A DNA stretch of 12,931 nucleotides from JABHIE01 sp964584805 (lineage in GTDB: Bacteria; Planctomycetota; UBA1135), in contig CAZPAY010000027.1 of assembly GCA_964584805.1 (NCBI GenBank), positions 1 through 12,931 on the forward strand, written 5' to 3'. A model generated the notes under the pieces. It saw nothing but the letters and a program-made list of their open reading frames with translations. It made no database searches and was not told the origin of the DNA. Shown here one piece after another: positions 1 to 6,793 of this stretch (positions are counted from its first letter, which is position 1; every line of letters starts with the position of its first letter). The position numbers and the translations under genes are program-made.

Positions 1-14
1 AATCGACCGGCATC

Positions 15-422
15 TCAAATCACCCTCCACCAAGGCGCGGCCAGCACATTCGGCGTAATCCATCGCAGTGTTTCGCCGTTATGTAGCAGCAAACCACATC
101 GCGATCGATTGCTGTAATGCTCACGAAAAGTATGCAAATGCTTGGCATCCGCCACGCGCGGCCGGCCAGAAGCCTTGACTCCAATCGGGATGAGGCGGTT
201 GCTTTCTTCGATGACAAAATCGACCTCTTCACGGGCGCTCGTCCGCCAATAAAAAAGGCTCGCTGAGTCGATGCGTGAGTCGCGCCACACGAGTAAGTCA
301 TGCAGTAGGATATTTTCAAGGTGCGCGCCAGTCGGCTCAAGGCCGTCGCTAAAAATGACCACTGGCATGACCTTTAAGTGCCGCGCGAGGGCTTCGGAGG
401 AGGCTCTGCGTAAATCATTCAT
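15..422 (-). pseudogene. C-terminal remnant of a DUF4143-type AAA ATPase
   Basis: The 135-residue product matches only the last third of the common ATP-binding protein family made of an N-terminal AAA_14 P-loop domain and a C-terminal DUF4143 domain (usually about 380-420 residues). The family-typical features seen are the GAHLENILLHDLLVWRDS stretch near residues 32-49, the nuclease-like block FYWRTSAREEVDFVIEE at residues 57-73, and the IPIGVKASGRPR block at residues 78-89. No Walker A or Walker B motif is present. Only 71 bases separate its ATG from the end of the neighbouring propeller gene, so the ATPase half cannot lie upstream. The frame stays open for some codons upstream of the ATG and into the 3' end of the neighbour, which suggests a breakpoint close to 423-500. 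I infer a decayed, N-terminally truncated gene. A short protein expressed from the ATG at 422 cannot be excluded, but an ATPase function is not expected. Confidence 0.75.
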
Positions 423-493
423 GCCGTGAATGATTTGCAGAATCAGGGAATCTTTGAATATATCCCGCCCTAGCCCACGATTCGCGCCTTCTT
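423..493. other. Short gap between ATPase remnant and propeller gene; probable breakpoint
   Basis: This 71-bp stretch lies between the stop of the first propeller gene and the first ATG of the DUF4143 remnant. I see no hairpin followed by a T-run on either strand, so no clear terminator. Read on the minus strand in the remnant's frame it is open and encodes a plausible continuation (GRDIFKDSLILQIIHG immediately before the ATG). The true truncation point is therefore probably inside or just before this gap and not at the annotated ATG. Confidence 0.4.
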
Positions 494-2161
494 TTACTGC
501 AAAACAAACGGCAACATATTACTCAACTCAAACTCTCTGCCGGCAATCGTGGGCGCATGAGAAAGAGCCTGCACCCAAAGCGGTGTGCCGGTCGGCAAGC
601 TTGGCGGAATTGGCATCGGTTCGAAGAAAAAGTCGCCGCGGAGGTTTGCGCGAGTTGGGGCGAGGTGCATGATGGGCATGCTCAAGTCAAAAACGATGCC
701 GTAATTCCAGGGTGTAGGGCCTGCGCCTGACAGGGAATAGCACAAGTAAAGGTTGGCTGTTTGGTTTGAGCCAAAGGAATGAGCCGCGCCAGAAACACGC
801 GCTTCAAAGGTGTCGCCCGCTCGTGGCGGAGGTGCGGTGAGCGTAAGCGGCTGAGGCTCAAGCGAAAATACCTGCGCTGAGCCGCAGTCGATATTGCCAT
901 CGGCAGACATGGCAACGCGGGTTACAAAATCACCTAGGCCGTCGCCCGTGATGTCGCCCAAGTTGGCAAGCTCGCCGCCGAAATAGGCGTTGTCGGTTTC
1001 GCCCCAAATGTATTTGATGGGAGAGCAATCCACGCCCGAAACGACATGAATCACGCCGCGGCGGTCATAGGTGCCGGGGGAATCACAAGCGGATTCGCCG
1101 AGGAGCAAATCATCGGTGCCGTCGCCGTTGACATCTTTGATTTTGCTGTACGCGAAAATGCTCGAATTATCTTCGAGTGCATTGACCTGCGCCAACAGAC
1201 TGCCGTCGGCCGCGGAAATAATGAAGACGCAATAAGTCAGCGGCGTGACGATGCCGACCCCGCGTGTCATGAAATCTTTGATGCCGTCGCCGTTGTAATC
1301 GTGAATGCGCGCGCTGGCACCACCGAGCCAATCATATTGATCGACAACCAATAAAGGCAGGCCTGTTGCGCCCGACAAAACCTTGACGAGCCGATTAGAA
1401 GCGTTGCCGGGGTCGTAAATACCCACCAAGAAATCCGCGCAACCGTCGCCGTCGAGATCGTGGAAAGCGTCGACGAGAAGGCCAAAATAGCCATAGGCTC
1501 CGTCTGCGCTAGGCACTCGCTGGATGAGTGAACCGTCGGCGCCAGAAATCATGTCGATATAACCCTTGTCGCTGATTCCGGGGTTAACGCCGCCAGGGCA
1601 GCCAATCAAAATGTCGTCGATGCCGTCGCGGTTTAGGTCGCCCGCGGTGATGGCTCGCTTGCCGTAAAGACTGCTCGTGCTGTCGCCGTCAAGAATGTAA
1701 AGCTCACTGCCGTCAGCGCCAGAATACACGGTGACGCGCCCGACGCGCCCGATGCCGGGAACCGAGGCGCTCTCGGCGGCGACAATGATTTCGCGCACAC
1801 CGTCGCCGTTTAAATCTTCAATGCTATCGACGCAGTTGCCAAATTTGTCGTCGGCGAGTTGCCCCCAAATGTGACCTTCGCCCTCGAAGAAAAGCAACTC
1901 TTCGCCAGTTGCGCCGGAATAGACATAGGCTTTGCTGCTGTACATTGAGCCGGTCACGATGTCGTTGATGCCGTCGCCGTCGATGTCGCCTGCGTTGGCT
2001 AGAGATGACCCCGCACGCGCGCGGCTGAAGTCGCCATCAAAACGAAAAAGGAGCGAAGCATCGTCTTGCGCGCAAAGCGTGTTGCCTGGGCTGAGTGCAA
2101 GAAAAGCAAGCGCAACGGCCGTGCCGCAAAGTCGCGCGAAAGATTGCGAGGCGAGGTTCAT
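494..2161 (-). CDS. Secreted seven-bladed FG-GAP (integrin-alpha-like) beta-propeller protein, copy 1
   Basis: A 555-residue protein with a Sec signal peptide (hydrophobic core about residues 14-23, likely cleavage after the CA pair at 30-31), so it is exported. Seven calcium-binding loops of the DxDxDGxxD type lie at residues 59-67, 116-124, 175-183, 235-243, 288-296, 343-351 and 403-411. They are spaced 53-60 residues apart, which predicts a complete seven-bladed propeller of the FG-GAP/VCBS kind. Several blades also carry the family's (V/I)xSGADGS strand. Residues about 438-555 form a separate beta-rich C-terminal domain with an AGDTFEARVSGA start and a GAGPTPWNYG turn, ending in PFVLQ. 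The start is fixed by an ATGA overlap with the stop of the upstream paralogue, so translational coupling is likely. Family knowledge suggests surface or extracellular binding; no enzymatic residues are evident and no partner is indicated. The exact ligand is unknown. Confidence 0.9.
   Translation of the reverse strand: MNLASQSFARLCGTAVALAFLALSPGNTLCAQDDASLLFRFDGDFSRARAGSSLANAGDIDGDGINDIVTGSMYSSKAYVYSGATGEELLFFEGEGHIWGQLADDKFGNCVDSIEDLNGDGVREIIVAAESASVPGIGRVGRVTVYSGADGSELYILDGDSTSSLYGKRAITAGDLNRDGIDDILIGCPGGVNPGISDKGYIDMISGADGSLIQRVPSADGAYGYFGLLVDAFHDLDGDGCADFLVGIYDPGNASNRLVKVLSGATGLPLLVVDQYDWLGGASARIHDYNGDGIKDFMTRGVGIVTPLTYCVFIISAADGSLLAQVNALEDNSSIFAYSKIKDVNGDGTDDLLLGESACDSPGTYDRRGVIHVVSGVDCSPIKYIWGETDNAYFGGELANLGDITGDGLGDFVTRVAMSADGNIDCGSAQVFSLEPQPLTLTAPPPRAGDTFEARVSGAAHSFGSNQTANLYLCYSLSGAGPTPWNYGIVFDLSMPIMHLAPTRANLRGDFFFEPMPIPPSLPTGTPLWVQALSHAPTIAGREFELSNMLPFVLQ
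929..1987 (-). repeat. Seven calcium-loop repeats of propeller copy 1
   Basis: On the plus strand a GCCGTCGCCGTT-like core recurs seven times at intervals of about 160-180 bp. It is the reverse complement of codons for the NGDG heart of each calcium loop. Each repeat unit corresponds to one propeller blade. The DNA identity is limited to roughly 12-20 bases per copy, so this is a protein-level repeat with conserved codon choice and not a DNA satellite. Confidence 0.85.
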
Positions 2162-3744
2162 TGCAAGACTACAGGAATCATATTGCTTAATTCAGTCGGT
2201 CGACTCGTGCTGGGTGCGTAGCTAAACATTTGCACCCAAACTTGCGTGCCGCTTGGCAGGCTTGGCGGAAGCGGCGCGGGGCCAAAAAAGGCATCACCGT
2301 CGTCGGTGGCATCAAAAGGCACGATGTGATTAATGGGCATACTCAAATCAAATGCCAGCCCATAATTCCACGGGGTCGGCCCCGCGCCGGCGAGTGAATA
2401 GCAAAGGTAAAGCTCAGCCTTCCAGGGTGCGCCGAAAATGCGCGCCTCAAAAGTTTCGCCCGCCGTGGCGTCAGGGATGGCAAGCGTAAGCGGTAATTGC
2501 TCACAACTAAACAAATGCGCGGTGCCACGCCTAGTGTCAAAGCTGAAGGTTGTGCCTGGCGCGCCCATAAGGAAGTTGCCAAGGCCGTCGCCGTTGGTGT
2601 CGCCCATATTGGCGAGAGAGTGACCCATCTGCTCAAGGCGCCGCTCGCCGGGCATGGCATAAAGCAAATCGCCCGTTACGCCATCGTGGACTTGAACCAG
2701 CCCAACGCTGATCTCTTGAGGGCTGCCCGTGCTCGGCATACCGAAAGCGATGTCATCGACCCCATCACCGCTGAGATCTTTTACTTTTGTCATTGCCGCG
2801 ATTGAGCCGCCGAGCGCCTCGATGGTGGTGATGACTGCGCCGTTCCATCCGGCCATGATGCAGGCGGATTCTCCATAGACGGTGGCTTGGCCGCGTGTCA
2901 TGAAATCTTTGATGCCGTCGCCGTCCCAGTCGTGGATGCGCGCGATGACGGTCGGGTTAATGGTTGAGCCTGCCCCGCCCCACATGCGCAGATGCGAGCC
3001 ATCGCGGCCATTGTGAAGGCGCAAGTCTTCGTAACCCCAGCCAACAAAGAAGTCGTCGCGGTTGTTTCCGTTGTAGTCGTGATACGGCGCCATGGAGCTC
3101 CCGAGATTGCGAGTTGTGGCGGGGTCGCCTTCGATGCGGTAAAGAAGAGAGCCGTCAGCGCCAGAGTAGGCATGGATGAACCCGACGCTGCCTATGCCAC
3201 CGATGTCTGCGCCGGGCGCGCCGATCAGAATGTCTTCAAAGCCATCATTGTTGAGGTCGCCCGCAACGCACACCTTTGAGCCGAAGAACGAGCTGTACTC
3301 GTCATAGGTGAAGGTGTAAATTTTTTGATCGGTTGCGCCCGAGTAAACATAAGCCTGGCCGGCCCAGGGGAAGCCGTTGTGCTCGTGCAGCCTCTCGCCA
3401 ATCACGATGTCGCGGATGCCGTCGCCATCGAGGTCGGCGATGCTGTCAATGGAGCAGCCAAAATCGCCTTCGGCTGTGGCGTGGCGCTCGCCGAGCCAAG
3501 TGTGAATGAGCGCGCCATCGGAGCTTGAGTAAAGGTAAACCGCGCTTTCGCCCGGCGCACCGACAAGCATGTCGTTGATTCCGTCGCCGTTTTGGTCGCC
3601 CGCGTTGGCAACAGTGTGGCCTTGCTCGGACCAATGTTCGGGGCCGTCAAAGCGAAAAATGACCGTGCCGCTTGCGTTTTGCGCTTGTGCGGAAACGCAG
3701 AGTGCAGCCACGCCCACGAGGGAGAGCGAAAGGCGTAAAAACAT
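2158..3744 (-). CDS. Secreted seven-bladed FG-GAP (integrin-alpha-like) beta-propeller protein, copy 2
   Basis: A 528-residue paralogue of the next gene downstream. The N-terminus is a clear signal peptide (LRLSLSLVGVAALCVSAQA, likely cleaved near residues 21-22). Seven calcium-loop positions occur at residues 50-58, 104-112, 163-171, 223-231, 272-280, 323-331 and 382-390. Loop 4 is degenerate (DYNGNNRDD lacks the DG) and loop 7 ends in N instead of D. Family FG/GAP-like GAPG strands are visible near residues 62-65, 176-179 and 394-397. Residues about 418-528 are the same C-terminal domain as in copy 1, including GAGPTPWNYG and FDLSMPI, and the protein ends in PVVLQ. The GTG and ATG codons immediately around the start give no better candidate, and no strong Shine-Dalgarno precedes the ATG. 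It is first in a two-gene unit with copy 1. Secretion and a binding or adhesion role are inferred; the ligand is unknown. Confidence 0.9.
   Translation of the reverse strand: MFLRLSLSLVGVAALCVSAQAQNASGTVIFRFDGPEHWSEQGHTVANAGDQNGDGINDMLVGAPGESAVYLYSSSDGALIHTWLGERHATAEGDFGCSIDSIADLDGDGIRDIVIGERLHEHNGFPWAGQAYVYSGATDQKIYTFTYDEYSSFFGSKVCVAGDLNNDGFEDILIGAPGADIGGIGSVGFIHAYSGADGSLLYRIEGDPATTRNLGSSMAPYHDYNGNNRDDFFVGWGYEDLRLHNGRDGSHLRMWGGAGSTINPTVIARIHDWDGDGIKDFMTRGQATVYGESACIMAGWNGAVITTIEALGGSIAAMTKVKDLSGDGVDDIAFGMPSTGSPQEISVGLVQVHDGVTGDLLYAMPGERRLEQMGHSLANMGDTNGDGLGNFLMGAPGTTFSFDTRRGTAHLFSCEQLPLTLAIPDATAGETFEARIFGAPWKAELYLCYSLAGAGPTPWNYGLAFDLSMPINHIVPFDATDDGDAFFGPAPLPPSLPSGTQVWVQMFSYAPSTSRPTELSNMIPVVLQ
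2575..3597 (-). repeat. Seven calcium-loop repeats of propeller copy 2
   Basis: The same blade-encoding repeat as in copy 1, with seven positions 150-180 bp apart. The copies near 3060 (blade 4) and 3240 (blade 3) have lost the GTCGCCGT core, in agreement with the altered loop residues NGNN and NNDG. The others keep it. Copies 1 and 2 align blade for blade; blade 5 of both reads DGIKDFMTRG, which supports duplication of a whole gene and not independent blade amplification. Confidence 0.8.
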
Positions 3745-3823
3745 GGTTATTTAAGTTTAGACCATAAACGGGTTTTTGGGGCGGAAACCTCGCATTATTC
3801 GCACGGTAGGTTATAACTTTTAC
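3745..3823. promoter_or_regulatory. Divergent intergenic region between propeller operon and aminopeptidase gene
   Basis: These 79 bp separate two divergent genes, so both promoters probably lie here or reach into the coding ends. Visible elements are an 8-bp palindrome GTTATAAC at 3810-3817 just ahead of the aminopeptidase ATG, and a weak inverted repeat GGTTT/AAACC (3771-3775 and 3785-3789). No convincing -35/-10 pair with normal spacing is seen on either strand, and neither gene has a strong Shine-Dalgarno. The promoter assignment is from gene orientation only. Confidence 0.4.
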
Positions 3824-4939
3824 ATGTTTGATCCACGCATGCAAAAATTGGCCCGCAACTTGATTCGTTACTCTTGCGAGTTGAAAAAGGGAGAAAAGGT
3901 TTTGATTGAAGCCTTTGATATCCCCGATGAAATGGTCGCGCTTTTGGTGCGCGAGGCCGCAAAGGTGGGGGGCATCCCGATGGTGACGACCAAGCACAGC
4001 AAAGTACTGCGTGCGTTGTATCAGTCGAGCAAGGCCGAGGGCATTAAGTTAGCCGCCGAATTTGAAAAGTCGCGCATGGAAAAGTGTGATGCATATATCG
4101 GTTTGCGCGGCAGTTTTAATATCAATGAGCTAGGTGATGTTCCGCCCGCAAAGATGGCTTCTTATGTTAAGCATTGGCTGAAGCCTGTGCATTTAGATGT
4201 GCGCGTGCCTGATACAAAGTGGGTGATTTTGCGTTGGCCGTCATCGAGCATGGCGCAGCAAGCAAAAATGTCGACCGATGCTTTCGAGGATTTTTTCTTT
4301 AAGGTGTGCAATGTTGACTACAACAAAATGGAAAAGGCAATGTTGCCGCTCAAGCGTTTGATGGACAAGACCGACAAAGTGCACATTAAAGCGCCAGGCA
4401 CCAACCTGCGGTTTTCGATTAAAGATATCCCGGCGATCATTTGCTCGGGTAAGCGCAACATCCCTGATGGCGAGGTCTACACCGCGCCTGTGCGCGATTC
4501 GGTCAACGGCACGATTACTTACAACACGCGCAGTTTGTACATGGGCACCGAATTTAGTGATTTAAAGTTCACTTTCAAAAAGGGCAAAATCGTAAAAGCT
4601 GAGGGCAATCCATCTGAGCGATTGCAACAAATCCTTGATACCGACGAGGGCGCGCGCTTTATCGGCGAGTTTGCGATTGGGGTTAACCCTTATGTCGAGC
4701 ACGCGATGCTTGACACGCTGTTTGATGAAAAAATCAAAGGCTCATTGCACTTTACTCCAGGCGCCGCCTACGACGAGGCCGACAACGGCAACCGATCCGA
4801 GGTGCACTGGGATTTAGTTTTAATCCAACGCTCCGATTACGGCGGTGGCGAGATTTGGTTTGACGGTAAATTGATTCGCAAAGACGGCTTGTTTTTGCCA
4901 CGCCAGTTAAAGGCTTTAAACCCAGATAAGCTTAAATAG
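3824..4939 (+). CDS. M29 family metallo-aminopeptidase (AmpS/AmpT-like)
   Basis: A 371-residue cytosolic exopeptidase of the M29 family (usually 360-415 residues), which removes N-terminal residues from peptides using a two-metal centre. The N-terminal domain opens with the family-typical DPRMQKLARNLIRYSCELKKGE. The expected ligands are all present: E217 in IPDGEVYTAP, E282 in GEFAIGVNPY, H309 and Y316 in LHFTPGAAYDE, and H328 and D330 in EVHWDLVL. I chose the ATG at 3824 because it places the DPR motif at residues 3-5 as in homologues. The frame is open 48 nt further upstream to a TTG at 3776, which would add 16 residues (GRKPRIIRTVGYNFY) unlike the family. The Shine-Dalgarno is weak (TAGG about 15 nt upstream). 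The gene is transcribed alone, away from the propellers and towards the SLC13 gene. Peptide specificity and metal identity cannot be read from sequence. Confidence 0.93.
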   Translation: MFDPRMQKLARNLIRYSCELKKGEKVLIEAFDIPDEMVALLVREAAKVGGIPMVTTKHSKVLRALYQSSKAEGIKLAAEFEKSRMEKCDAYIGLRGSFNINELGDVPPAKMASYVKHWLKPVHLDVRVPDTKWVILRWPSSSMAQQAKMSTDAFEDFFFKVCNVDYNKMEKAMLPLKRLMDKTDKVHIKAPGTNLRFSIKDIPAIICSGKRNIPDGEVYTAPVRDSVNGTITYNTRSLYMGTEFSDLKFTFKKGKIVKAEGNPSERLQQILDTDEGARFIGEFAIGVNPYVEHAMLDTLFDEKIKGSLHFTPGAAYDEADNGNRSEVHWDLVLIQRSDYGGGEIWFDGKLIRKDGLFLPRQLKALNPDKLK

Positions 4940-4957
4940 GCTCGTTGCGGAGTGGGG

Positions 4958-6769
4958 TTAAATCCAGCTCAGCAATCCAATCGCGACAACCGCCACCACC
5001 ACGCTCAAGCCCGCGCCGACTTTGAAAAAGTCTTGCGTGCGATAACCGCCGGGCGCGGCGACCATCAAATTGCATTGGTGCGCAAACGGCACAACGAATG
5101 CGCAGCTGCACCCAAACGCGACTGCGAGCAGTGCATTGGTGATGTCCATTTCCATCGCAAGTGCTGCACGCGCGGCGATGGGCGACAGGATGACCGCGGC
5201 TGCGGCGTTACTGCTTGTGATGCTGATGAGTGCGGCGAGTAAGTAAAGGCCGGTGAATACGGCGGCGACTCCGAGTGTGGGCGCGACGGTGACGAGATTG
5301 TTTGCGACCAAATCGGCAATGCCGTGTTGCTCGATGGCCATGCCTAGCGGAATCGTGCCGACAATCATGGCGAGCACTTTCCATTCCATGAATAACCCCG
5401 CGCGCTCGGCCGGAAGGCATTTGGTCAGGATCATTAAAACCGCGCCAAGCAATGCGCTCATGGCGAGCGGGGCAAGGCCCAAGAGTGGTGGAAGTAACGC
5501 AACACCAAGACACCCAATGGCTAAAATCGCTTTTCCGAAATCGCGCGCGTCGCCGGTGTCGGTGAGCAAAACAAAATCCTCTTCGCCTTTGATGCGACGG
5601 ACGGAAGCCACGGGGCCGGCAAGTAAAAGTGCGTCGGCGGGTTGAAGCTCAAGCTCGGTGAAGTTTTCGGTGATGGCCTTGCCGTCGCGCCAAATGGAGA
5701 GTGCGTTTAAGCCATGCTTTCCGCGGAAGTCGAGCTCGCGTAGCGAGTGGCCAATCATTTCAGAGCGCGGTGGAATCGAAACTTCAGCAAAAGCAAAACC
5801 GTGGTCGAGTACTTTTTCAACTTGCCGCTCACCGGGCAGACCCATGCGCGAAAGCGTGTCTTCCGCCAACCGCCACGCTTCGATTTCGGGGCCTTCGAGG
5901 TAAAGGTCGTCACCGAGTTGAAAATGAAAACTAGCATCGGGCATAAACCAATGATGCCCCAAGCCCGCGCGACGCGAAACGGCAACGAGGGTGAGTTGAT
6001 AATCATGACCCAAGCCGGCTTCGGCGAGAGTTTGGCCGATGAGATTTGAGGCGCGGCCGATTTGCATGCGCGCGATATTGTCGACCAAACCATATTCTTG
6101 GATGAGTTGCTCTGGTAGTAACGGGCCATCACCCTGACAGGTCGATTTACTGTCAGCGCTGGGCAGCAAGCCGCGACCAATGGTGAGCAAATACAAAATG
6201 CCCGCGGCGCAAATCGGCAAGCCAATGCGCCCGAAATCAAACATGCTCAGGCCAGTACCCGTTTTCTGCATGATGTAATCGGAAACGAGCAGGTTGGATG
6301 AAGTGCCGATCAGCGTCAAGTTGCCGCCAAGGATGGCCGCAAAACCAAGTGGCATCAGCAATCGAGAGGGCGATGTTTTTGTGCGGCGCCCCAGTGCGAT
6401 AACCACCGGCAGGAAAACCGCGACGGTTGCCGCGTTACTCATAAAGGCAGAAAGCCCCGCGACCAAAATGCAAATGATGGCCAGTTTTTTGAAATAGCTC
6501 GACCCACTAAAACGATGGACGAGCCGCGATAAAAGTGCGGCGACCCCACTTTCTTGAATGCCCGCGCTCAAAACGAAGATAGACGCAATCGCGATGACGG
6601 CGTGATTGCCAAACCCAGCAAGCGCGTCGCTTGCGCTATCGAGCGCGCCCGTGAGATAAAGGGCGACTGGAATCGACAAGGCGACGATTTCAAGCCGCAC
6701 CCACCGCGTCAAAAAAAGCACTGCCGCCACCACAAGGATGATGAGGGAGGCCCATGCTTGGAATGTCAT
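4958..6769 (-). CDS. SLC13/DASS-type permease with two RCK_C (TrkA-C) domains
   Basis: A 603-residue inner-membrane protein with the layout of bacterial SLC13-family anion symporters that carry a cytoplasmic regulatory insert. The first membrane half runs to about residue 200 and contains the conserved SNAATVAVFLP (111-121) and GTSSN (155-159) motifs. Two consecutive RCK_C domains occupy about 228-312 and 318-400. The second membrane half (about 410-600) repeats the signature as ITSSNAAAAVILSP (517-530) and ends with VPFAHQCNLMVAAPGGY (560-576), typical of this subgroup. Known relatives move sulfate, di- or tricarboxylates or other oxyanions with Na+ or H+; the substrate here cannot be told. 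The start is 24 nt after the TolC-like gene and in the same frame, so it is likely the last gene of the efflux operon. No Shine-Dalgarno is present: the mRNA reads CUCCUCC just before the AUG, so translation may depend on coupling. No terminator is seen at the 3' end. Confidence 0.88.
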   Translation of the reverse strand: MTFQAWASLIILVVAAVLFLTRWVRLEIVALSIPVALYLTGALDSASDALAGFGNHAVIAIASIFVLSAGIQESGVAALLSRLVHRFSGSSYFKKLAIICILVAGLSAFMSNAATVAVFLPVVIALGRRTKTSPSRLLMPLGFAAILGGNLTLIGTSSNLLVSDYIMQKTGTGLSMFDFGRIGLPICAAGILYLLTIGRGLLPSADSKSTCQGDGPLLPEQLIQEYGLVDNIARMQIGRASNLIGQTLAEAGLGHDYQLTLVAVSRRAGLGHHWFMPDASFHFQLGDDLYLEGPEIEAWRLAEDTLSRMGLPGERQVEKVLDHGFAFAEVSIPPRSEMIGHSLRELDFRGKHGLNALSIWRDGKAITENFTELELQPADALLLAGPVASVRRIKGEEDFVLLTDTGDARDFGKAILAIGCLGVALLPPLLGLAPLAMSALLGAVLMILTKCLPAERAGLFMEWKVLAMIVGTIPLGMAIEQHGIADLVANNLVTVAPTLGVAAVFTGLYLLAALISITSSNAAAAVILSPIAARAALAMEMDITNALLAVAFGCSCAFVVPFAHQCNLMVAAPGGYRTQDFFKVGAGLSVVVAVVAIGLLSWI

Positions 6770-6793
6770 GTGGAGGAGTTTAGCTCGGCGATT

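Noticed and set aside
929..3597. CRISPR-like or satellite DNA periodicity of GCCGTCGCCGTT cores
   Set aside because: Spacing of about 150-180 bp and short, imperfect cores are explained by the calcium-loop codons of propeller blades; the intervals are coding and not unique spacers.
3776..3823. N-terminal extension of the aminopeptidase from a TTG start
   Set aside because: The 16 extra residues are basic and unlike the family N-terminus; the ATG at 3824 places the conserved DPR motif correctly, and no Shine-Dalgarno precedes the TTG.
5755..6240. 161-residue minus-strand frame overlapping the SLC13 gene
   Set aside because: Out of frame with the conserved permease; no recognisable motif.
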